Shown here piece after piece: positions 1-9,910 of a DNA stretch of 45,735 nt. Source of the stretch: Paramacrobiotus metropolitanus. Its lineage: Eukaryota > Tardigrada > Eutardigrada > Parachela > Macrobiotidae. The notes under the pieces were generated by a model. That model did not search any database, had not been told where the DNA came from, and saw only the letters and a list, made by a program, of their open reading frames with translations. Within the stretch, counting starts at the first letter, position 1. Every line of letters begins with the position of its first letter. The position numbers and the translations under genes are program-made. The stretch lies in contig NW_026570553.1 in NCBI RefSeq assembly GCF_019649055.1, positions 1 through 45,735 of the forward strand, given 5' to 3'.

Positions 1-340
1 CTTGCGTTGCTCGCCGAATCTTGCTTTGTGTACTTGCTAATAAACTCATGCGATGACCTTGTGTTGTTTCGTAATCGCCATGGGATGATCGTGCATCTCC
101 CATCATTGTCACCCTGTAAACGGTAGTCAGCTTCCGGTCAGCATCGCTGCCGACCGTGCCAGCCTTTCCCGCACTAACAGCCGACAGATCGTGGTAAGGT
201 GGATTAACCAACCCACTAGAACAGCAGTCAAACCGGCTGCTGTGTCAGAGTAGAAGGCTCTGCCCTCAGGACAGCCGCCCCATCCGCCGCCTACCTGGTT
301 GTCTCAAGCTCAAGCACAAAAATCTTGATCTCAGCCAACA
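1..340. other. no recognisable gene
   Basis: I see no open frame with protein-like composition and no repeat shared with the rest of the window. Confidence 0.5.
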
Positions 341-342
341 AC

Positions 343-415
343 GGCGATGGCACAGTGGCTGTGCTACGTGGATCACACACTCGGTAGCCAGCGGTTCGAT
401 TCCGCTCCGTCGCCA
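343..415 (+). ncRNA. tRNA-like Pol III element (tRNA pseudogene or SINE head)
   Basis: A 73-nt unit has a good Pol III A box (TGGCACAGTGG, 348-358) and a perfect B box (GGTTCGATTCC, 393-403). The T arm is canonical: 5-bp stem AGCGG/CCGCT with loop TTCGATT. The 5' GGCGATGG and 3' CCGTCGCC ends form an 8-bp acceptor-like stem with one G-U pair. A TTTTT run, a Pol III stop, follows at 416-420. The D and anticodon arms do not fold canonically and the body is about 2 nt short, so no anticodon can be assigned. It is probably a tRNA pseudogene or the head of a tRNA-derived SINE; a functional tRNA is less likely. Confidence 0.42.
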
Positions 416-421
416 TTTTTC

Positions 422-445
422 AGAATTTCCTCAACAGGAAATTCT
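422..445. repeat. perfect hairpin after the tRNA-like unit
   Basis: AGAATTTCC and GGAAATTCT form a perfect 9-bp stem around the 6-nt loop TCAACA. It starts one base after the T run that ends the tRNA-like unit, so it could be the 3' part of the same small element. Confidence 0.6.
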
Positions 446-1826
446 TTCAGACTTCATCTGGCCGCCCTCCCTTCGCTGAGATACCCACGGACAGCCGTCT
501 TTATGGCAGCCTCTGATAGCTGTTACAATATACCAATAATCTGATGGCTAACTGAGCAAGTAGGCGTGCTTTATTTTCCGATTATAGGTAATAACAGTAT
601 GACAGTCTTCCTGTGTATAAATGAAAATAACATTTCTCTCAATTTAGACGACCTGGAGCCATTGTGTTCAGAAGTCTTGTTTCGTGATCTTCCACATTGG
701 ATCGTCAGTATGAAATCTTTTTTTACCTGGATCTGCATTTCCAGATGAAGCTCAAGCGGTACGTTGTGACGCTAGGAAGACGCGATTTTTTGTTCGACTT
801 TTTCTATTGCTTTTTATTGCTTGAAACGTCATTTGTTTCACTAATGTTTGAACGTAACGTTTTTTTTCCGGGCACAGTCAAGTCGAAACGAAATATTTAC
901 CGTGCGCCCGCGCCCTGCCCACTAATTTATCAGCGCCGGTAAACAAATTTTAGCAGCCAGTAAATTTGAACGAGCTTGTCACAAAATTAATATTTTAAAA
1001 TTTTATTGAATTCGCACAACGTACGAGTAACAAGGTAGCCGTTTCGTTACACCTTATACATCAAGATCTCATTTCATACCGATAAGTGTATATATGACTA
1101 CATAAAAAGCTACCGGTGTATAGCATTTCGATGGCACCCATCCACAAATTTCATCCTGTCTTTAAACCGAATAGCGGCTTGCTCGTTTTGATGAACGCCT
1201 GAAATCTGCTTGGCCTGAAAACACCAAAAATTCAAACCGCCAACTTTGAGATGTATTGCTCCAGCAAGCGAAATATTTGCCCTTTTGTTTTCTTATGGAA
1301 CGAAGCGCCCCGGGCCGGACCCCGGGCCGGAAGGTCCTTTCTTTCGAGAAAACTTAGTCATTTGTCCGTAGGTCACGCACAAAGCAGTACAGCTTTAGTT
1401 GTTTGTGAGGTTGCTTGGATGCGCTCAACAATGTGTGGCAGCTTTCGACCGAGCCGAAGCAAAGGTCCTTTATATTCAGGGAAAGGGGATTTCGTCAGTC
1501 GCAATAATGATTTTGAAACATAAAATAAGGAAACAACTTTCAAAAACTTATTTGATAACAAGCACATAATAAAAGTTAAAGGGGACCAAGAATATAATCA
1601 TGAGTAATAAGAAATAAGAATTTTGATGAACATATGTTTTTATAAGTTATTGAATCTTTGTTTCCCAGTTTTGTCTTTTCGACGTGCATGACCGATGGAC
1701 AAAAAAAGCCCTGTTTTCTTGAACATAGAAGACCGCTGCTTCGTTTTGGTCGATTAACTTGCGATACCGTAATAGAAACTGATTCTAAAAAAACCGAGAT
1801 AAACTACGCGCGACACCACAGCTAAC
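446..1826. other. no recognisable gene
   Basis: The open frames here are short and have no protein-like character. A near-direct duplication of CCCGGGCCGGA-type sequence lies near 1308-1330. I see no RNA gene and no coherent repeat. Confidence 0.5.
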
Positions 1827-1849
1827 GGCACTGTGCTACGCACAGTGCC
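1827..1849. repeat. perfect 9-bp hairpin
   Basis: GGCACTGTG and CACAGTGCC flank the loop CTACG. The hairpin ends 5 bp before the target-site duplication of the foldback element at 1864. Confidence 0.75.
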
Positions 1850-1854
1850 CAAAC

Positions 1855-2946
1855 ATTTTTTATGGTAGCACGACAACTCTATGACCTTCATTTCGCTGAC
1901 CGACAATTTGATGACCGACCTGTTGCTGACTACCACAACTTGCTGACCGACAAATCGCTGACCGACAGTTCCCTTTCCTACAAAGTGGCTAACCGCCATC
2001 TTGCTGAAACAAATTTGCTGAACGACAGCTTACTTGTCGGTCAACGAAATGTCGGTAGTCGACAACTCGCTGACCGACAACTTGTAGAAGACTAAAACTT
2101 GCTAACCGACAATTTGCTGACCAGTTCAACAACGCACATTAGCGATCTTTACGCGAAAACCAGAACCTTTGTTGGTTTCATAAAAAGGAAGCAGTACTAT
2201 GATAGTTATAACTGAAATACAAGTAAATTTTTGCCATTTATTACGCCGCATTAAGTTCACGAGTATGTTATTGTCCCAGTCAGTATTAATTATTTATTAA
2301 TAACTGTTAAAATGTTTCAATAATTACACCGGTTTCTTAGGTTTCTTAGGTTCTTAGGTTTCTTAGGTTTCTTTGATTGTTAAGTTTCTTTGGTTTCTTA
2401 GGTTTCTTAGGTTTATTAGGTTTTTTAGGTTTCTTAGGCTTCTCAGGTTTCTTAGGTTGCGTAATTTTCTTCTGTTTCATAGATTTTTTATGAAATTCAC
2501 TCGTACGCGCTCGAGCGGAAAAAAGGAGAATTGGACGACTGGAATTGTCAGATCGCTGCATACGCCGGCAGCTGATCATAGCAGGAGAAGTGGTTGTGGT
2601 ATCCGACATAATCACCCAAAATGAGTTTTCCAAGTGTTTAATGGGTAACAGACTACGCAAATTTGTGGTCAGCGAGTTATCGGTATTTCCATAAAACGTC
2701 GGTCAGTAAAATGTCGGTCAACAATTTAGTAAGTAAGAAAATTGTCGGGTAAACATTCTGTCAGCCAACAAAATGTCGTCAGCAAATTGTCTGTGTCAGC
2801 GAACTGTCGTTCAGCAAGATGTCGTTCAGCGATTTGTTGTTTCAACAAACTGTCGGGTCAACATTTTGTCGGTCAGCAAATAGTCGTCAGCAAGTTGTCG
2901 GTCAGCAAGATGACCGTCAGCGAGTTGTCGGTGTGCCATTTTTTAT
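1855..2946. mobile_element. foldback-type element, 9-bp target duplication
   Basis: An inverted-repeat element fills 1864-2937 (1,074 bp). It is flanked by an exact 9-bp direct repeat, ATTTTTTAT, at 1855-1863 and 2938-2946. The termini match in inverted orientation (GGTAGCACGACAACTC at left, GGCACACCGACAACTC at right). Each arm is a degenerate tandem array of about 17-18 bp built on GCTGACCGACAACTTG, in that sense in about 1864-2130 and as its reverse complement in about 2690-2937. The centre holds a CCTAAGAAA-type array and no transposase-like frame. This is the architecture of Drosophila FB elements and some MULE relatives, which also make 9-bp duplications. I infer a non-autonomous element; the superfamily is not proven. 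Confidence 0.8.
2333..2463 (-). repeat. CCTAAGAAA-type tandem repeat
   Basis: About ten degenerate copies of GGTTTCTTAG (CCTAAGAAAC on minus) form a low-complexity core between the arms of the foldback element at 1864-2937. Related arrays lie near 27,960-28,103 and 32,230-32,460. Confidence 0.8.
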
Positions 2947-3865
2947 AGCGGCTGAAGCTACGGAAGGTTTTGTACTTTAAGTTTAAAACGGTTAGCCCTT
3001 ATTAGCCTGCCCGTAGTGTTTTACCAATAACATTCTAAAACGAATTCGTGGTCAAAGAAATATTCAACGAAGAACGATTTAATAATTGGACCTGTGATAA
3101 CTAACAAATACACCAGATATCGCCTTTTAGTTTGACCTAGCGAGCTTGACTTCAGTGATCAGCGAAGGTTTCCCAACACTAAAAAGAAATGGCAAGCCCA
3201 GATCTGCTGAAATAATGTTGATCCGAGACGCAGCCTCGTTTTGCCAGTTTACCAACCTTTGCAGTCTGTCCTCTGGTTTGGATTTTGGACTTACCGTTTT
3301 TTATCAATTGGTGACCCTCCCCGCTTTAGAAGTCCACCCCGAAATAAAGACCCACTGAGGGGTCGTTTTTGCAAAACTCCTCCTTTGAAAAGAAAGTTTT
3401 CCCCGTAATAAGACCTCATCCAAAACCCTTACGAAAAAATAGCAACGGTGGGTCACTACTTGATAATAAAGTAACCAGAACAGGTGAAAGTCTAGTCCCG
3501 GGCGAACACCCATTTCGATCACAGCCCGTCCCGAGTTCGGCCCGAGCTTCGGTCCGACATGCCCCTCGGCCTGTCATGCAGCACAATAATACTTTTTCTT
3601 CTGGATGTCGTTATGCAAGCGGCGACAAAGAGGATGTCCACATACAAATAGGCGGTATTCGCTCAGAAAACGTTTAATGCTGCGCAAATTAAATACTGAC
3701 TTTCGGTAAATCCTAGTTGAAATTTTTGTTATTCTACGTCTTTTTCCATATTTAACGGCATTTGCGGGCCAGTCGATTCTCCTAGGCCGAGGTCCCTCCC
3801 AAAAGTGTTGGGCCGGAATATCACTTACCTGGCCACGCTTTTATATTTCGTTATTTTCATGGGTA
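2947..3865. other. no recognisable gene
   Basis: Only short open frames, none with recognisable features. The sequence looks like ordinary intergenic DNA. Confidence 0.5.
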
Positions 3866-3903
3866 TTACCTAAGAAAACAAAACAATGTGTTTTCTTAGG
3901 TAA
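3866..3903. repeat. perfect 15-bp hairpin of the CCTAAGAAAAC motif
   Basis: TTACCTAAGAAAACA (3866-3880) and its exact reverse complement (3889-3903) flank an 8-nt loop. The motif is the same one that forms arrays in the foldback cores and the zinc-finger intron. It sits 37 bp before the outer inverted-repeat element that starts near 3941. Confidence 0.85.
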
Positions 3904-4633
3904 CGCAGTGTGCATGTAGCTTGCAATAATCTACACCTAGGGCCCATTTCGTACCTTTCTACAAAATTGACCCGTTTGTTTTGTTCACTGTATTCCCCGT
4001 ATTCGTATGCATTCACATGTATTCTGTCTGTGTTCATGCTGTATAAATGGCTCCATTATTTTGCTTTGCAAGTACGTCGGACTGTCTTCCTGTGTTTTAT
4101 TACCGTATTCCCATGACATTGTATTCTACCCGCATGCTGTCCGTGTTCACAGTGTATTCTTCGGCTGCTGAGGTTTTCAACTAAAACAGTGTGGAATGCG
4201 TGGTAAATACAGGTCGAATACAATCTGACTAAATGAGGAGGCTACGGTCTATGTTAAAAAGCCAGCGAACAGCCTTTTTTGCCCGCTGAGGCTGGTTGAT
4301 CAATGCAGCCTCTCTGTTGTGACTATAAATAGACTGAAGACAGCGCATTCCGGTGCTGCCAAAAAGCGCAAGCGGAGTGCTGCCTTGCTGTATCGATCGA
4401 TCGCGCACATGTGTGTGTGAGTGGGTAAATCCGCTCGCATTCACTTACACACGTATGAGTGTGGCTGTCTGTGCGCGTACTAGCTGTACAAACCGGTTTT
4501 CGCTGTCTTCGCTACAACGCATACCCTAAACCCGTAGCTTCCTTTCTTGCTCGCATTGTACGTGGGAATGCGGTAAGACGGTCGAATACGTGGGAATGCT
4601 GCAGGAAGACAGCAGTCATGGAGGCGAGATAAA

Positions 4634-6088
4634 GGCAGGGTGTAAAATGTGGCAGTGGCACCTGCCACTGGCATGTGGCATTTCGCCACTGGCAAGCGGT
4701 AAAACATGACAATTTTCAAGAGTGCGAAACAACCAGAAATCAGTCTGCCATCAACAAAAGTAATCTATAAAACGGAATCGATTCCAATAAACATCTTTGT
4801 GCACTTACATGCCAGCGGCTAATCAACGACCTGTACCGCGCTTACCACCGAACCGGACGCTGCAGCGCCGGAAAGTAAATTTATGTACTACGAAAGTTTC
4901 TTTTACAATTTTTTATTTCTTTAATGTTCAAAATTTTTTAAATTCCCTAATTCAACAATAGATAAATTTCCTTAATTTGTTATGCTTTCTTATATTTCAA
5001 CATGTTTTCTTAAATTTTCGTAATTTTTTTGTGTTAGTCGGTTTTTTGTACTTTATAAAACTTGGCAACACTGAGTATGCATCCTATACTGGATGTCTTT
5101 AGCTGGAGCCGGAAATACGGTACATGGAAAGTTGCAATTTTCTAGGATATTGCGCTTTTCCGGCCTCTGATTCGCCTCGCAGCATTTGTTTAACGACATA
5201 CTACTGATGAAAACAAGCTGCAGTACGACAGAATGCTGACCAGCAATTCACTTTTCTTCAATTTTGTTGCGCGACTTGTTGCAGAAACAGTCTTGTTGAA
5301 AGGTAGTTTGCTTGTTGGTCTTGGAAAGCTAAATAAAAGATTAAGGAGCTCCAAGAAACCATACCGATAAAGTGTGACAAAGTACACAACACTGAAAAAC
5401 ACGTAAAATAGGTAAAGTAAATACAACCAAAGGAATTTAAGAAATTGTTGTGCTACCTAAGTCTATTTTGAGGCGCTAAGAGCGCTCATTGCGTCGCTAG
5501 GGGCGTTACAGGTCGTAGGCTGGCAGCTGAGTGTCCTTTGGTCTTATTGACCCGCGCACTAACTGCGACCGGAAGTTGGAAGTAAGAATATTCTTCTACT
5601 GGTTCCTGCAGGACTTCAAATTAGGATTCCTGGTTCGTGTTCCTGATTAGATTCTGTCGGTTTGTTTCCTGTAAGAGTTGAGTTAAAAGTTTGCTCTACC
5701 AATTGAGTCGTGGCAGGGAAGTGGTTAACCTCATACGCAAACCCGTGGAACGTGTTTGTACACGAAAGTTTCGTTTTACAATTCAATTTTCTGGATGGCT
5801 GTGAAGTCTCTCCGTATTGTAGTTAATATTTATTAATTAACCACACATCAGTACAATCGATACTGAATGATAACTGGTAATAACAACAAGTAAGAAGTAT
5901 CACAATAACCATCGTTGCTATACGACAATAGGTACAGTCTATACATGTACGTACACTACAATGGCTGACCGATTTCTAATTATTTCGACATTTTTGAAAA
6001 AAAATTTTACCGCATGCCACCCCCAAAATGGCACATGCCACTGCCGGTGGCAAATGCCAGTGCCAACTGCCACCTATTACACCCTGCC
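4634..6088. mobile_element. inner inverted-repeat element (TGGCA-rich arms)
   Basis: The arm at 4634-4711 and its inverted partner at about 6001-6088 share termini GGCAGGGTGTAA, the TGGCAGTGGCA-rich body and the inner ACCGC[A/T]TGCC boundary. The element would be nested inside the 3941-6673 one. Flanking 9-mers CGAGATAAA and CGAAATACG agree at 6 of 9 positions, so a decayed duplication is possible but unproven. Short TGCCACTGGCA-type palindromes occur in both arms. Confidence 0.5.
5470..5766 (+). repeat. LTR-like relic related to the 9.3-9.9 kb LTR
   Basis: This stretch aligns collinearly with about 9700-9899. Shared landmarks are AGGACTT, GATTCC..G.TTCGTGTTCC, CTACC.ATTGAG, GGAAG and the terminal TACACGA. 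It also shares AAGTCTAT at the place where the other copy has its TATA box. It looks like the R-U5 end of a diverged solo LTR. No Gag or Pol sequence is attached. Confidence 0.5.
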
Positions 6089-6679
6089 CGAAATACGAGA
6101 ACTAGGGAATGCTTCAGAAATACAGGCAGAATGCGGGTGGTATACGTGGGATTCGGTGGGAATACGGGCACAGTCCACAGGACCTACCAATCTTGCTGCG
6201 ACTAAGGTACAGTTAGTCTTCAGCTGCATCCCATGTATTCCATCCGTATTCTGCCGGTATTCCAACTGTATTTGCTTGGTGTTTTCCACTATCTGGCTCT
6301 TAGGCATCATTGTCTTCTAGTGTGTCCCCGTATTTTCCCGTATTCCGCCCGTATTCCCCATGTATTCCTGGGTTTCTTAATTATAAAATTAAAATACGCC
6401 TTGAAGTCGAACAGAATACTTGCGGAATACGTGAAAATACCTCGGCACACTAAAGAATACTGCAGCCATACATAGGAGCTAAATACTAAAAAAACTGAAG
6501 GAGTACAGGCGGAATACGGGCTAACCGGCACAGAATACTGAAATCGTAATTGTTATAGCGGAAGCAAAGAATACAGAATAATTACAGTACGAATACAACC
6601 GGAATACTTAGAAATACATGTAATACAGTAACAAAAAAGGGGGTTGGTTTTCTAGAGTGGTACGAAATGAGCCATATCT

Positions 6680-6707
6680 ACATCTAAATCTATATAGATT
6701 TAGATGT
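6680..6707. repeat. perfect 28-bp palindrome
   Basis: ACATCTAAATCTAT is followed immediately by its exact reverse complement. It lies 7 bp beyond the right end of the 3941-6673 element and about 30 bp before the splice acceptor of the next gene. Confidence 0.85.
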
Positions 6708-6738
6708 GCAATAGTGCTGACCGCTAACGTTTGAACAG

Positions 6739-8113
6739 AGTCTGCGCATTATGGCACAAACTGCTGAACAAGCCTCACACTACCGAGCACATTCGCGTTT
6801 GTGTGGAAAGCCTGGAGAGACAAACCACGGCCGACAATTATAACTGCTTCCGCATGGCCGTGCTGCTCACTCGCGCCGTCACCGCAGCGACCCGCTGTTT
6901 CACGATCACGGGCTCTCCCGACGAGTGCCAGTTATTTCTGGTTCGATTGCTGAAAGCTATGAAGGTCGCGCAGATTCACGTGCCCCTGATCGTATTGAAG
7001 GACTACATCCTGGACGGGCACTATGGATCGAGTAACTGGGAAAACAAGTTTTGTCTGCGACATTCCATGACGATGGAGGCCACACCATTTCAAGGCTGCT
7101 GTGGTCGGCTGGCGCTGTACAATTGGAAAGTTAGCCATCTGTTTGGCCGCGCCATGAATCAGGTGCTCGTCGAGGAGGGTTTGCATAAGCTGCAGTCTCT
7201 TCCGCTGCGGGAAAAGATGTTGATGCGGCCCCTGGGATGGGACCACGTGCTGGCCGTTGATCACTTGGAGGTTACGCTGCCGCGGGTCGTTCTCGACTAT
7301 GGCAAAGGCGAGGCTGGGATGATGGCCAGCCGCATCATGTGCGCCGTCAACGAGCACTTTCCGCCGGTTACGGATGAGATGCACGCAAAGGTCAAGGCCG
7401 TTTATAATCGTTGGGTGCGCCAACTGGTTTATCCGGTGGAGTGGGAGCGCATTCGCAGCTATCTTTCACTGTAAGTCTGGCGCGTTTCATGCGTCAAGAT
7501 GCGCAGCCATATATGCGTTCTTCATAGTAATGGCCGACGATGTACAAGCCTGTCGACAAATTGAGCATTCGTAATACAGCGAGCTTTAGAAATTTACGGG
7601 TAATGCTTAAATCTAAAATCCGTACTACGGCGCACCACGCCACACTGTTTAAACACGTAACATGCGTTTGGCTGGCTGGTGGCTTGGTGCACCCCATATA
7701 TTTTAATGGGAATAACTATACCGCAAGTGCCTGGTGGAATGTGGCTAGCCAGGCTAGTTAACAGTCAGTGCAGTTAAGAAACGATCGAACCGCGGAGCGC
7801 AGTTAAGCATTGCAATAACCGTAGTGCAGTGGCTATCACTAATATTATTGTTCTGCCTGTACTTACTTTTACATGCTCAGTTGGTCGTCAGGCTTGTACA
7901 TTTAGCAACAATTTGCACGAACAAGCATGAATTAATAGCAATATTCCACATTAACGTAAGATATTTTCAATATTGCCTTATAGGTTCAGCGGTTTTCACT
8001 CGGATGGCACTCCTCGATCCTGGGTGGACGTGGATCTGACACTCGGGGATACGGCCGAGCTGAGCAAAATGGCACTGTATGGGATTAACGAGATATTTAT
8101 GGCTGATCAGTAG
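6739..8113 (+). CDS. unrecognised protein, last two exons
   Basis: Exon A runs 6739-7470, after the acceptor TTTGAACAG. Exon B runs 7984-8113, after CCTTATAG, and ends in TAG. The intron (7471-7983) has a strong GTAAGT donor, and the phase is kept across the junction. Together they encode about 287 residues. An in-frame TAA lies just upstream of exon A and no start codon opens it, so earlier exons are missing, probably beyond the repeats to the left. The product is soluble-looking and mixed in composition, with Trp- and His-containing segments such as GWDHVLAVDHLEV and a C-terminal LGDTAELSKMALYGINEIF. I see no signal peptide or membrane segment and do not recognise the family. It reads cleanly, unlike several other genes in this window. 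Confidence 0.7.
7577..7748 (+). repeat. dispersed repeat, copy 1
   Basis: About 170 bp inside the intron of the 6.7-8.1 kb gene is homologous to 38247-38406 in the same orientation. Conserved blocks are TTAGAAATTTACGGG, CGTACTACGGCGC, GTTTAAACAC and GAATGTGGCTAG. The ends are not inverted repeats, so it may be a SINE or a fragment of a longer element. Confidence 0.75.
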
Positions 8114-9334
8114 CCACTAGACCCGCACGACAATGCCGCAAACGATTGTCGCGCAACTTGACACGGCTTCACATACCGGACAGGATGGGTCCCATTGGTT
8201 CGCCTGTTCAGATATACGTTTCTGGAAGGTTCAAGAGCTCTCGTAATACTAGCATTTGCTGCAATATGACTAAGCAAGAAAAGCCCTAAAAGAGCGAAGA
8301 CTACTTATCAGTTATCTGTATAACGAAGCATATTCGCATAATTTTCATTTACGTGACCTTTTAATCCATGGGAGGATTAAGTTTTTGATTTTTCTTAATG
8401 TTCAATTTTGATGGTAAAGTGGTGTGCCCACACTTGCACCTTGTGTTATTTTCATGGTTATTTTCTTTAAAGTTATAAACTGTTAAACTTGTTCATGTAC
8501 TTGACCTTCAAAGACTTCACTCGACTCCGATGTTTTTTTTTTTATTTTCAAAAAACAAACTGCAGATTCAGGATCAGCGTAAGATTTCACTATGGCTTTC
8601 TGTCTGTATAAAGTTTGTAGCCCTAATGCCATGGATCGTCTGAGAATCACTGCCACACGTTTACAACTTGATGGACGTTTTGGACATTGTATTTATTTTG
8701 TCTTTCGAGAAATGTCAACGAGGCGTGACGGCAAAAAAAGTACTGAATTTTTCCCCAGTTGGTTTCGCTAACATTACCTATCCACCTTGGTACCACTGTG
8801 CCGCTGTACAGATACGTATCAGCGACTTTTTATTAAACAGACTGACACATACGCTTCCAGTATGCTGATTTTGTTAAGCATTAAGGGGGCGAGCCGCTTT
8901 TCAGTGGGTAAGCCGAGCCAACCTCCAACGCGATAATAAAAGTAAAAGCAAACTGATTCGACGCTGATATAAACGCTAAACGTTTATAGGACCCGGACCT
9001 GGAGTCTAATGATCAGATAAAAGCCGGGTCCTATAGAAATTAAGCAGCGCTTCTCATTGTGCCTATTTGCGCAGCCGGCGGTGCAACTTACGGATCTGCC
9101 GCGATTTTGAAAATTCTGATCTTCTTACAGTGCAAAGTAAACAACAAAATCATGCGGGTTGATTTTTTTCTTCACAGTATTTTCACCTGTGCATTCGATC
9201 ACTTCCTCAAATATGTCCTCAAATATTATAATTATCACTTTGTCGTTTTTCCAAAGGAGGTATCCAGTTACGGCCAATTCCTGGCCGAGTTTTTCTTTGC
9301 TGCAGCTTTCGATGCGCAGTCTTGGAACTGACGT
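8114..9334. other. no recognisable gene
   Basis: This region holds the 3' flank of the preceding gene and AT-rich sequence. An open frame near 9059-9331 (90 codons) has no features I recognise. Confidence 0.5.
8985..9035. repeat. perfect 12-bp inverted repeat
   Basis: TATAGGACCCGG (8985-8996) and CCGGGTCCTATA (9024-9035) are exact reverse complements separated by 27 bp. Confidence 0.8.
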
Positions 9335-9899
9335 GTGGGAGTAGGATTACACGCTGGAGTAAGTACAGGATGCTGACTGTCCGCCTTCCACCTGCAGCAC
9401 AAACGGATAATCTAGTCAATCTATGCTGTGATTTGCTGTCCTCTTTTACTAGCGGTGTATATGATGTCATAACGCGAAGTCTATATAAGTTCTTGTTACT
9501 CTTAATATCGGAATCAGTAGTCTGAGATTTACTTCTGAGACTGTTTTCTAATTACGATTTCCTAGCGTTGTGAACTGTGATGTGAATTGTATAAAGAGAC
9601 AGCAATACTTGTTCCTACGGAAGTGCATAGTCGTTCCCGGATTATCGCTTAGTATACAGGTTTGCTCGTGACACAATCGTCCTAGCTCTTGCCGATCCTC
9701 ACAGGACTTACGACCGGAGATTGTAGTTGGATCTTCATTAGGGATTCCCGATTCGTGTTCCTGATTCGTTTGTCTTATTTCCACCATAGTTCTTCTGTTA
9801 CAGTTTGAGACAGAGTTGCCTACCGATTGAGCATTACAGGTGTGGAAGAGTAGAGATGGTTCATGGAGCCTTAAACGGCGTGAACGCTTATACACGACA
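9335..9899 (+). repeat. 5' LTR candidate
   Basis: It ends ...TACACGACA directly before a primer-binding-site sequence, contains a TATA box, and its 3' half is homologous to the LTR-like relic at 5470-5766. The left boundary (TGTG near 9334-9336) is a guess, because no second copy is available to set it. Confidence 0.5.
9482..9488 (+). promoter_or_regulatory. TATA box of the LTR
   Basis: TATATAA lies about 415 bp before the LTR end. Transcription would be expected to start near 9510. The relic at 5.5 kb has a degenerate version at the matching position. Confidence 0.5.
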
Positions 9900-9910
9900 T
9901 GGCGCCCACC
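9900..9910 (+). other. tRNA primer-binding site candidate
   Basis: TGGCGCCCACC begins immediately after the CA that ends the LTR. TGGCGCCC is the complement of tRNA-Lys-type 3' ends used by several retroelements, including Drosophila gypsy. Position and sequence agree with first-strand priming. Confidence 0.6.

Larger units (their letters stand above)
3941..6673. mobile_element. large inverted-repeat (foldback-like) element, GTATTC subrepeats
   Basis: The left end (GGCCCATTTCGTACC, from 3941) matches the inverted right end (GGCTCATTTCGTACC, ending 6673). Homology continues inward into degenerate GTATTC/GAATAC subrepeats: plus-sense at about 3980-4170, minus-sense at about 6410-6640. The flanks carry near-identical CTACACCTA and CTACATCTA, but the spacing from the right terminus is two or more bases off, so a target duplication is only possible. 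The interior holds a second inverted-repeat pair and an LTR-like relic. More GTATTC-type repeats occur near 6100-6370. I see no transposase. Confidence 0.55.

Noticed and set aside
6932-7423. 163-codon minus-strand frame
   Set aside because: Opposite strand of exon A of the 6.7-kb gene, which has better splice evidence and composition.
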